From assembly GCA_032164295.1 (NCBI GenBank), contig JAJHTX010000005.1:2542001-2606000 (forward strand): DNA of 64,000 nucleotides, read 5' to 3'. Below are positions 55,851-64,000 of the stretch, piece after piece (positions within the stretch are counted from its first letter, which is position 1; each line of letters starts with the position of its first letter). A program made the position numbers and the translations under genes. The notes under the pieces were generated by a model. That model did no database searches. It saw nothing but the letters and a program-made list of their open reading frames with translations, and was not told the DNA's origin. The stretch comes from Inonotus obliquus. Taxonomy: Eukaryota; Basidiomycota; Agaricomycetes; Hymenochaetales; Hymenochaetaceae.

Positions 55851-57715
55851 TCAAGATCGCTCCGTCTCCTGACTGTCAACTGAGGGAAGAGCATGGAGCC
55901 ATCTGACGAGCTCGCATGCTCTCGCATTACTTGTGGTAACGATGTCGAATATTCCTTCAAGCCTCTTTTGCGGTGTATCCGGTGAAGGTTCAGGGAGTTC
56001 ATCATCTTCATCCACGGAGACATCGTCATCGTCTTCCCCTTCGTCAAGCCGCGGCTTCTTGGTGCCTCTATCTTGAGGATCGCCTGTACGTTTTGCAGGC
56101 CTGGCTCTCCACTTCTCGGGGTTCAGTTGCATGTGTGCGATAAGGTTATCGATGCTGAAGCTCCTCAAATCACCCTCGATTGAAGCGTCAATATGCTCCC
56201 TGAGAGCTCGCAGGAAATATAAACATCTAATGAATCCGTCGGACGTATTGAGGTCCCAGCAAGCACCTAAAACTTTGCGAAACCACTTGGTCTCCACGTT
56301 AGCAAGATGTGCGCTTCTCACAGGAACGGCACAATAAACCCCACAAGTTGATCTTGATTGTCCCAGTAGCATACATAGAGTTGGAGCATTCCACGGCATG
56401 CCGTTGTCCCGTAGTTCGGTTTGTTCTTCAAGCCTAAGGCCCGGCGTTGATACTGCATGCTAGAAAGATACATTGCCAGTCGTCGTGGCGATCCGACGTT
56501 ATCGAACTGTTTGGTCTCCACCGCGAAGACGCCTAGCAATACTTGATTCGGACTGAGACCCCAATGCTTAAGACAGTGCAGCACGGACTTATCAATGTGG
56601 ATGTCTCTGGTCCGATGAAGGAGTTTGTCAGATTCTGGAATACCCTTCATGACAGCTATGCCTGGCTTCGCGTATGAAGAACTCAAACGCGGTGGTAGGA
56701 TGGACCTGGGCCCCGGAAGAGCCAGTTCCTTCTCAATGCTTAAAACGCAGATACAAGTCAGTCAACCATGAAGAGATACTACATGAAAAGAAAACCTACA
56801 GGACTTTATACTGACGTTGTCGCTCCAAAGATCGCGAGAATATCAATATCACCATCGAATCGAGGAGACAACGTTGTGCTGCTTCATAATCAGTGACATT
56901 AACAGCGTCTTTTGCAAACGACCATTCGTTGATCAAGAGATCCCAGAAGGGCGGATGATGACGGTTGTTATCCCAGACGATGGTTCGGTCGAGAGAAATC
57001 CAGTCCTTGATGGACCTCACGAATGTCGTTCCATGCTGAATCGACGCATAGTATTCCTCCTGGGATACACTAGTCAACACATGAACCTTTCAAATTAGAA
57101 GTTTGGCTTACATGAAGAGACATCAGATTAATCGGGTATTTAACATCGGCCTTAATTGCATCGATATCCGGAAAAGACATCCCCTCGAGGTCGACATTGA
57201 GATCAATGCTAATCGCCCACTCCTGCCACTCTTCAGCCTTCAGCACCAAACTGAGAACGAATCACATATATGCTTTCTATAGATGAGGACGAGCAACTCA
57301 CGTAGATGCTGCAACAGAGCGTGATTCATCTAAAGTGGCTTCAGATTGAGCGATCTTATGAAGTTGTGCTCTTGGATGTCCTTTAATCAGTGGATGAATG
57401 CTTGATTTGGACGGTGACGCACTTCACGAGATTCTGACGGAGTGAGTCTCTGAGCTCGCTTGATGCCCATTCTTGATCGACATATGTTTCTTGTAAGGCA
57501 TCAATTATTCTAAAGGATCGCAGTTTCAAACTTGAAATACCCAAGGTCGACGAGAAATACCGCATACTTTTCGTATAGGACTTTATCCCTAGGAATAACA
57601 TCAGGAAGGATGCCACCAAAATTATATAATGAAGGATAAACCTATCAGATAGAGCGGTTTCTGCTGGAGAATTTCCTTGCGCAATTGATCGTTGTTCCTC
57701 TCCGCCGGTCGACAT
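55851..57715 (-). CDS. Conserved-type fungal protein of unknown function, PD-(D/E)XK-like signature
   Basis: Eight exons by my model: 57715-57642, 57588-57568, 57509-57423, 57370-57302, 57250-57112, 57059-56800, 56738-56345 and 56291-55851. All junctions are GT-AG with introns of 51-61 bp and matching phases, giving 494 residues. The middle has EEWQEW, HGTTFVRSIKDWISLDR and RCLLDSMVILIFSRSLERQ. A later segment reads VLLGVFAVETKQFDN, then MQYQRRALGLKNK and MLQLYVCYWDN. A hydrophobic strand ending in E-x-K followed by a basic helix is the pattern of PD-(D/E)XK nuclease folds, but the preceding Asp is not evident, so activity is doubtful. The C-terminus has a basic KRTGDPQDRGTKKPR stretch (possible nuclear signal) and a long acidic patch. 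A further upstream exon may exist, since the frame stays open before the ATG. Confidence 0.6.
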
Positions 57716-58629
57716 GTTAGCAGGAGTAGAAGATGGAGAGTCAGACGCCGCTTTGATTGAGCACGTGCAACTGAAAGAAATATATTACGTTTACGTAACA
57801 ATTTACATAGCGGCCGCCTCTCACCATCACACACTGCGAACACTAAACTAAACTGTTTGTTTGAAGACTTGTACTAATGTTAAGCATATTGAAGCGTATT
57901 TTTGAAGTTGATGCATGGCTAATATTTTGCTTCTGGTAGTGCTTGATGAAATGGATCGCGGTAAGACCTGCCCGTGCTGGCAGGTGTCTTCCCTTCGTGC
58001 ATTGCAACCTATTCTCTATCATGATATCGAACCTGTACACCATTGCGTTACTTTTAGCAGTCTGAGTGAGCATATTCATGGTTGAGGGCGAGAAGACCCT
58101 TCTCTCCGAGTTTGGTCCCATAAGGTATATGGGCAAATGATTAATTCTGACTCTTGTGTTCCGCAGGCTCTCTCTCTACGTTCACCACTCAAAGCCAATC
58201 ATCCTCGAGACTTCAGGCTTGCTGCGAGAGATGCTTCCAGCCATTTTCCTCTGCGACAATACTGCCAATGCTTCTGTTGGAGGTGGTCCTACGACGCAAG
58301 TCTGCGTTGCTTCATCAGGTCTGCCATCTTTGATGGTACTACTGTATCCACTGTAGAACATGCCGGACAGCATCATCTGAATGAAACTATATGTGGTACG
58401 TTCATCGATGCTAGAACGTTTAGATCCGGAATCTCTAGCTAAAACATTCTTTGTCTAGCAAAAAAGGCGGACCATGTACACACTGGTAGAATAGAAGTTA
58501 CGATGTTGGCTCACCATCAAGGATCTTGGATGTGTCTGCGTCTGTTTCTCCTTGGCTTGACGAGTTCTCGGTTTTATTTTCCCAATCAATACTATCCCTC
58601 TGGTTAGTGCTATGCTTTCCTGTTACGGT
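57716..58629. other. Intergenic, no confident gene
   Basis: A plus-strand frame at about 58156-58356 reads smoothly but has no motif I know and no partner exons. From about 58500 the sequence begins to resemble 48240-48360, upstream of locus I, and leads into the subfamily promoter. Confidence 0.35.
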
Positions 58630-58720
58630 GCGTGAGAGCTTTCTGACTTTTTTGCTGACTCTAGCTTCCAAGTTCGGACGACGATCATCCACCAGGGTAT
58701 AAACTCGAGGTGGCTGCTAC
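58630..58720 (+). promoter_or_regulatory. Subfamily promoter block with TATAAA
   Basis: The same block as at 52912-53000, almost base for base, with TATAAA at 58698-58703, 133 bp before the ATG at 58831. The leader after it (CACTTTCACAAAGACTTACC) is also shared. Confidence 0.6.
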
Positions 58721-58830
58721 AACCACTTTCACAAAGACTTACCTTCGACTTCTACCTCTTCATAACTCCTTCACTCCCACTGGACCTGTCGCCCCACGTC
58801 TGAAATTCTCCCCCAATATACTTCCACAAC

Positions 58831-60300
58831 ATGAGCAACATCTCCGCGTCGGACTACACTCGCCCATCATCAATTATGGGCGAGTTACCAGAAGAGATCC
58901 TCCGCCAGATCTTCATCATGGCACTCCCCCCCGATGACCACCTCGAGGACGACTTGTTCATTGCTCGAGCGCAAACCATTGCACTCCCCATCCATTTATC
59001 CCACGTTTGCAGATTCTGGAGACAAGTCTCCATTTCTCTCCGCGAACTGTGGGCATCCATATCCCTCTCCGTCGATGTCATACCCCAACATAAACTTGAG
59101 ATGACTGTTGAGATTTTCGACACCTTTCTCGAGAGGAGTCGAGGCCATCCTCTCAACTTCCATATTTGGTGCAATATGAGATGTGAAGAGGACTACTTCA
59201 AACGGAAGGAAGTAGAGCATATCATCGAGGCCACTCTGGAACAACAGCATCTATGGGAGCATGTGTCCTTCCACTGGGAAGACGTCAAGCTTCCTGTTGG
59301 ATTCAAATGCTTCGGGGACTTTAGAATCGGCGATGCGCCATTACTACGGACACTGAAGCTTCATACGTCACTCATGAAGCCCACTGCCGACGAGTGGATA
59401 AGATGGGAGCCACATTCTTCAACCATTGACATCAGCCACTGTCCTCGAATCGAACCACTTACCCTCGATGGTGAATTCGTTCTCAAATTTGGCCAGGCGA
59501 CGAATAACAGCCTTGCGGAATGCACATTGACCCCGTTCCCTGAGCCGTCGAGTGCTTGGTGCGCGCACATGTGCATGGACGCATTGAGATATGCATCCAC
59601 TCTGCAGAGCTTAAGTATATCGAACGAACGTCATTCCGAAGCGCTTCCGACATTCCAATCCGACGAAGTGGTCCATGGCCTGAGGAAGCTCAGCATTGGG
59701 TACGGATCCTCGGTCGAGGTCGTCCTCGACAGCGTGCACCTTCCTGATCTGAGGGAATTCCACTATTCGGACTGCATGTGGGGATCGCCTACGAGGGCAT
59801 TGAGATCATTGCAATTTCTGCAGCGTACTCGGCCGGTTCTAGCATGCTTGGCTATTCATGGGAGATATATTATGGAGGACGCCGTGCTAGACATGCTCCG
59901 TACACAGCCTGCGTTGAGCGAGCTCGACCTTGGGCTGAACACGGCCACGTTGAACAAGGTACTCCGCGCCCTCGGCCTCATGAACAGGGCTGGGTGGTTT
60001 GCCATTGAGGATGACGAGTCCGTCTTATGCCTGCAGTTGCGTACCATTCGAATCCACAAAGCCAGGTCAGCGCAAGAATGGCGGACTTTACGAGCCCTAT
60101 TCCCCATGATTTCCTCGCGCTATTCCCAATTACGCACTCTCGGACTCGTGCACATCCAAAACAAGCAAAAGGATATGGAGGTATCAAGGCATGCAGTAAT
60201 GGGTTTTGGTGATTTAGATACACTCTTTCGGTCTGCCACTTACATTAGAGTCGAGACCGTCGAGGACTCCGACGCGCATCTGTGGACGCCCTTCATCTGA
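58831..60300 (+). CDS. F-box protein with LRR-like body (locus K)
   Basis: Single-exon gene, 489 residues. The F-box is GELPEEILRQIF, an insertion DDHLEDDLFIARAQT, then LSHVCRFWRQVSISLREL. From about residue 145 to 400 the protein is nearly identical to locus I, while both ends differ more, which suggests gene conversion. LRR-like parts include LPDLREFHYSD and VLDMLRTQPALSELDL. The C-terminus, TYIRVETVEDSDAHLWTPFI, is longer than in locus J. The start follows CCACAAC and the TATA box is 133 bp upstream. It is the intact reference for locus I; an SCF substrate-receptor role is inferred. Confidence 0.88.
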   Translation: MSNISASDYTRPSSIMGELPEEILRQIFIMALPPDDHLEDDLFIARAQTIALPIHLSHVCRFWRQVSISLRELWASISLSVDVIPQHKLEMTVEIFDTFLERSRGHPLNFHIWCNMRCEEDYFKRKEVEHIIEATLEQQHLWEHVSFHWEDVKLPVGFKCFGDFRIGDAPLLRTLKLHTSLMKPTADEWIRWEPHSSTIDISHCPRIEPLTLDGEFVLKFGQATNNSLAECTLTPFPEPSSAWCAHMCMDALRYASTLQSLSISNERHSEALPTFQSDEVVHGLRKLSIGYGSSVEVVLDSVHLPDLREFHYSDCMWGSPTRALRSLQFLQRTRPVLACLAIHGRYIMEDAVLDMLRTQPALSELDLGLNTATLNKVLRALGLMNRAGWFAIEDDESVLCLQLRTIRIHKARSAQEWRTLRALFPMISSRYSQLRTLGLVHIQNKQKDMEVSRHAVMGFGDLDTLFRSATYIRVETVEDSDAHLWTPFI

Positions 60301-60762
60301 AGGACTTTGTGATGAGAATACTTGGGTACATGAGCGCTACCGACACTTGGACATTCCACAATCCGTTCTACAATAAAGGTCATGATGGAAATCGTTCGTC
60401 CACGCCTACTGAAATTTGAAAAATTCCCTTTCCTCTTTTGTTGTCTGCTCTTTTCGTGTCCGCAGAGCCATTGACCGATATACAACAGCATAAGTACCAA
60501 CTTTGTATTAATGTATAATATACATGGAGGCGTAAAAATCTTGATGTGGGTGGCATCATCTAGAATATAATACATACACTTGATTGTTTCCAGAAACTAG
60601 TGAAACAAACCACAACAGTCTGCCTAATCAGAAAGAAGGTCCGTTACGTAATGAGAACTTCTTTGTCGGTCCTGTTCTTTGGCCGACCAGCGAACCCGCG
60701 CTCAAAATGACCTGCAGCCGGTGTGATGTTTAGCGTCGACCATCAGCATCCTGTCTCCGGTC

Positions 60763-62044
60763 ATGACGAAAGCATCAGCGCCTATCCCAACCGCTCCCGA
60801 CTACATTGCTCTTGGTTTCTCGGACATCATCGTTGAATTGCGCGGCGCTGTAGCTATAATTAAATTGAACCAATCGGTTAGGTGCGAACGAGAAAGTCGT
60901 CCGTTCCACGTCTTTAACATTAATTCGTTTTCCTTGTGGTGCAGGAGGAACGTCTTCACGCAAAAGCTTGCTTCAGAGCTCATCTCAGCCTTCGAGCATT
61001 TCGACAAAGATGATCGTATTCGAATCATCGTCTTGACGGCGGATCATAACGCACCGGCATTCTGTGCTGGGGTACGTTTTCTCACGTATAACGTTCCAAG
61101 AACTAAGTCCTTTAATGGAGTCAATAGGCAGATATTGGGAATGGCTGGGATGACCTCTGGGATCCAGAGGCAGAGAAGGAGCCCGATCCCGTTCGTGGTG
61201 AGTAGTCGGCGGAGCGGATCACATTAAGATGTACTGAGATAAACCTAAAAAAAGCTCATCGCGACACTGGGGGAAAGGTTACCATGTCAATATTTCGATG
61301 CAGGAAGGTGACGATTATTGCAGTCAATGGACATGCTGTAGGCTATTACTGGGACAGGTCACTATTGTTACTGAATTTCGAGATCTACATAGGCAGGCAT
61401 CGGCATGACGATGCAGCTTGCGTTTGACTTCCGACTAGCATGGGATGGTGCGAAGCTAATTTTTCCTTTCGTAACTCGAGGAATTTGTGCAGAAGGTAGG
61501 TCTTCCTCCGCTTACCTTTCAAACAGGCGTCGCTCATACACAAAACAGCACTCTCATCGTACCTACTTCCGCGACTAGTCGGTCATTCGAAGGCTACTAC
61601 ACTACTCCTAAGCAGCGAATCATTTACTCCCTCTTCACCACACATATCGAACCTTTACTATAAAGTCGTACCTCGACGCGACGAGGTCTTCCCAGCTGCA
61701 CTCCAACTCGCTGAACAACTTGCATCAACAACGTCAGCCACATCAGTAGCTATGACCAAGGCTCTCATATGGCGTGCAGCAAACTCGCCCGAAGAACAGC
61801 ATCTCTTAGAATCACGCGCAATTAGGACGCTCGGACCGAGCAAGGATGGAGAAGAGGGAGCACGGTCTTTCCTTGAGAAGCGACGCCCAAAGTTCACTGC
61901 GACATTATCCGCGGATATGCCTTCCTGGGTCCCATGGGTGAGTTAGTCTATGGAGTTCCAGTTTCTCGCATCAGATGATCGATTGCTAATGATAATGTTT
62001 AGTGGAATGAGGTGAAGACATCACGGATCAAATTTAAGCTGTGA
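60763..62044 (+). CDS. Enoyl-CoA hydratase/isomerase (crotonase) family protein
   Basis: Seven exons: 60763-60881, 60945-61071, 61128-61197, 61255-61337, 61393-61495, 61549-61937 and 62003-62044, giving 310 residues with consistent phases and introns of 51-65 bp. Crotonase marks appear in order: RRNVFTQKLASELISAF, the oxyanion-hole motif AFCAG-ADIGNGW across intron 2, VTIIAVNGHA-AGIGMTMQLAFDFRLAW across intron 4, and IFPFVTRGICAEALSSYLLP across intron 5. These enzymes stabilise an acyl-CoA enolate; hydratase and delta3,delta2-isomerase members are hard to tell apart by motif. The region after ICAE lacks an obvious hydratase second Glu, so an isomerase is plausible (inference). The C-terminus SRIKFKL is only loosely like a PTS1 peroxisomal signal. 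The start is the first ATG in frame. Confidence 0.82.
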
Positions 62045-62322
62045 TTGCACGTCACGTACTATATTATTGACCACAAGATATGACCCCTGCCACCATTGAT
62101 TTTCTTTGCGAACCAGATAGTATAAGAAATAGTTGTCACAGACACCGAATGAATTCTGAGACGTGGCAAACTTAGTCACGTTTGCATTGGTTAATACGCC
62201 ACTACCGCCACGAAAGGATGATCCCCTGCATGCGCTTACACCCAGAAGAGTACATCTTATCTTTCCCTGTATCTGTGGCGCCCGTGAGAACCAAGAGGCT
62301 TGAGGTCGCACTACTGAACACC

Positions 62323-63921
62323 ATGTCGGACTCAAGAGCAAAAAGCGACCCTTCAACCTCTCCACCAGAGTCCTCAGGCTCTAGCAACTATAGTGATGAA
62401 TCACGAACGAGAAAGATATTCCGATTTCTGGGTCGTTCAAGGCGTACAATGTCCCCAGAGTCAATCGAAGTACCAGACCAAACTCAGAAGTCGGCTTCGT
62501 TGAGGGAGATTATGATGCCCTGGAAAGACAAGGTTTCAAATCACGCTGCTTCTCCAGAACAGGAAGAGAGATACGTGAACACGGAAGAGGTTTGCCTTGT
62601 TCCACTGTGTTTTATCTATGCCGGTTGTTGATGCGTTTTTGGATTATTGACCAGCGTGTGAAAGAAGTAGTTCGGAGCATCCTGGGATACGGGTCGAATG
62701 TGGCGCGAGATGCGTTAGAGCTTGGTTCAAATATGCTTGCTTTTCCTCCAGTCAATACCTTAGGAGCTGCGGCAAGAACACTACTGTTTATCTGGGATGC
62801 TTTAGGACGTGTCGAGGTCAGTTCAAGCCGTTGCACCCACATATACGCTGACCGTCCCGGATCGGTTTTCCCAACTAGTCTAATCAGATGGCATGCCTGT
62901 CGATAACGGAACGATGTGTCGACACGCTGGTCATCCTCAAAGATGAAATATACAAAGCGGGGAACGATATAGAAAGTCATCTTGAGTTCCCTATGATGCA
63001 GTTGAACGAGTGAGGGTCGTTACGTTCTGAAAATTACTCTCACCTGAGTTTCTGAAATCACGTAGCTCCTTTGACTCTGTGAGGGAACTTATAGAGAAGC
63101 AAGCCCGGCGTCCATTCTACAAGCGCTACTTGAAACGCAGAGAAATCCAGAAGCAGATCGAATCTTGCGACTTGAAATTGTCCAATGCGCTTGAGTTATT
63201 TTCGGTAATGTTTAAAGTAACTGTCTGATGCGACCGCCTAACTGGTTATCTTTTTCCCTCCACGTAGCTAAAAATACAGATCAGATCACTTCAACGACTG
63301 GAAGAGACAGAGGTCCGTCGAAAAGCCGGAGAACTTAAGACGAGGCAAGACCTTCAGAAACTTCTGGACTTCCTTCCTGATGCAGTGAAAAAGCAAGAAG
63401 AACTTGCTCTATCGCATGTAGTTACTGTTGTAGATGCCGAGGATCTCGACAAGGACTTCCAGAACCATTCATCGGAGCGACATACTGATGACGGGAAGAA
63501 TCTTCCAACGGCATCCGAGATAAGGCGAAAAGTCGATGATCTGGTACTTAATAAGAATAACTGGGATTTCGCATTGGACCTTGCTGAATTGCGCAGGATG
63601 ATGCGAGATTCTCTGGAGTATTCGTCCGATGACGCACTGCGGGATTTATTGCAGGTCAAGCGCGACAAGGTCCACACTGTGTTGAAAGAACTACAGCGAG
63701 CGCTGGAGAAAACCAAATTAAATGGTGATGATGACTCACTTGTGGACTCATTAAAGTCAAGCTACGATGATTCAGAGCAGTTGAACGTGGAGCTTATTAC
63801 GGGGATCTCTCGCGCAAGCACAATGCCCATTCGGTGGTGCCAGGTCGAAATCAGCGACGAGCTTGACAGAACTTTTATCGAGCATTCCATAAAGGCACTG
63901 AAAAAAGCCAAAACAGTTTGA
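62323..63921 (+). CDS. MLKL-NTD-like (four-helix, HeLo-related) domain protein
   Basis: Five exons: 62323-62589, 62655-62816, 62888-63009, 63066-63204 and 63268-63921, introns 56-71 bp, 447 residues. After a disordered Ser/Pro-rich N-terminus, the spliced reading gives NTLGAAARTLLFIWDALGRVE, ACLSITERCVDTLVILKDEI, SFDSVRELIEKQARRPFYKR, YLKRREIQKQIESCDLKLSN and ALELFSLKIQIRSLQRLEE. This is the helical pattern I know from the MLKL-NTD-like adaptor domain of many Agaricomycete proteins, where it precedes kinase, NACHT or repeat domains. Here only about 200 residues of charged, helical sequence follow, without kinase or NTPase motifs. In MLKL and HeLo proteins the domain acts on membranes or in signalling leading to cell death; that role is inference here. 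Intron 3 is placed at the second AG because it keeps the frame and the domain. Confidence 0.68.
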
Positions 63922-64000
63922 AGTAATAATGTTTGTAGTAAATTGTAGATTGTAGATAGAAATAAAAGTGTCATGCAGTAAAAGAGGGTGAATTCAAATT
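63922..64000. other. 3' flank at the window end
   Basis: This is the short 3' region of the MLKL-NTD-like gene. It contains AATAAA at 63960-63965, about 40 bp after the stop, a plausible polyadenylation signal. Confidence 0.4.

Noticed and set aside
56292..56345. Apparent stop after VGFIVPFL in the same gene
   Set aside because: A 53-bp intron with GTGGGG donor, CTAAC branch-like site and GAG end removes it and keeps the phase.
57500..57520. Apparent frameshift in the gene at 55851-57715
   Set aside because: An intron from GTATGC at 57567 to TAG at 57510 (58 bp) restores the frame, so no lesion is needed.
58156..58356. 66-codon plus-strand frame upstream of locus K
   Set aside because: It reads smoothly but is short, has a non-ATG start in the listed frame, and matches nothing I know.

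Overview
The window looks like nuclear DNA of a filamentous basidiomycete, most likely an Agaricomycete. The evidence is the many GT-AG introns of about 50-80 bp, a multi-exon DUF6533-type membrane protein, a protein with an MLKL-like N-terminal four-helix domain, and above all a large, locally amplified family of single-exon F-box proteins typical of mushroom genomes. No rRNA, tRNA, CRISPR or viral gene was recognised.

Layout. At 1.6-2.0 kb there is one small hydrophilic gene. From 3.6 to 16.5 kb there are four plus-strand F-box loci; the first two sit in a direct duplication of about 4.2 kb, and the second copy carries a single nonsense codon. A Whi5/Nrm1-type cell-cycle repressor homologue lies at 17.4-20.0 kb (minus). 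From 22 to 37 kb there is a block of five minus-strand F-box loci (three intact, two broken) made of repeated units. The units also carry truncated 5' pieces of a SUR7/PalI-like gene, and a relic of a 1,3-beta-glucan synthase gene lies between them. A DUF6533 gene (38.5-40.1 kb) has a clean hAT-like non-autonomous transposon just upstream (40.57-41.24 kb). Another minus-strand F-box gene (42.1-43.5 kb) is followed by an intact SUR7/PalI-family gene and a cytochrome b5-domain gene. A third F-box block (47.2-60.3 kb, plus strand) alternates decayed and intact copies and surrounds a multi-exon gene of unknown function with a PD-(D/E)XK-like signature. The right end has a seven-exon enoyl-CoA hydratase/isomerase gene and the MLKL-NTD-like gene.

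How the parts relate. The F-box proteins share one plan: an N-terminal F-box, an LRR-like body, and a C-terminal Gly/acidic motif. This suggests interchangeable substrate receptors of SCF ubiquitin ligases. Fifteen loci are visible: nine intact, six broken. Lesions can be read directly by comparing paralogues: one C-to-T nonsense, a 14-nt microhomology deletion, 1-nt frameshifts, a lost ATG and a lost TATA. Shared promoter blocks, a probable gene-conversion tract and a hypervariable polyglutamate tail point to active birth-and-death evolution. The interspersed genes (Whi5-like, SUR7/PalI, cytochrome b5, crotonase) look like ordinary chromosomal genes. All gene models were made by eye from splice signals and reading frames; no database search was run.
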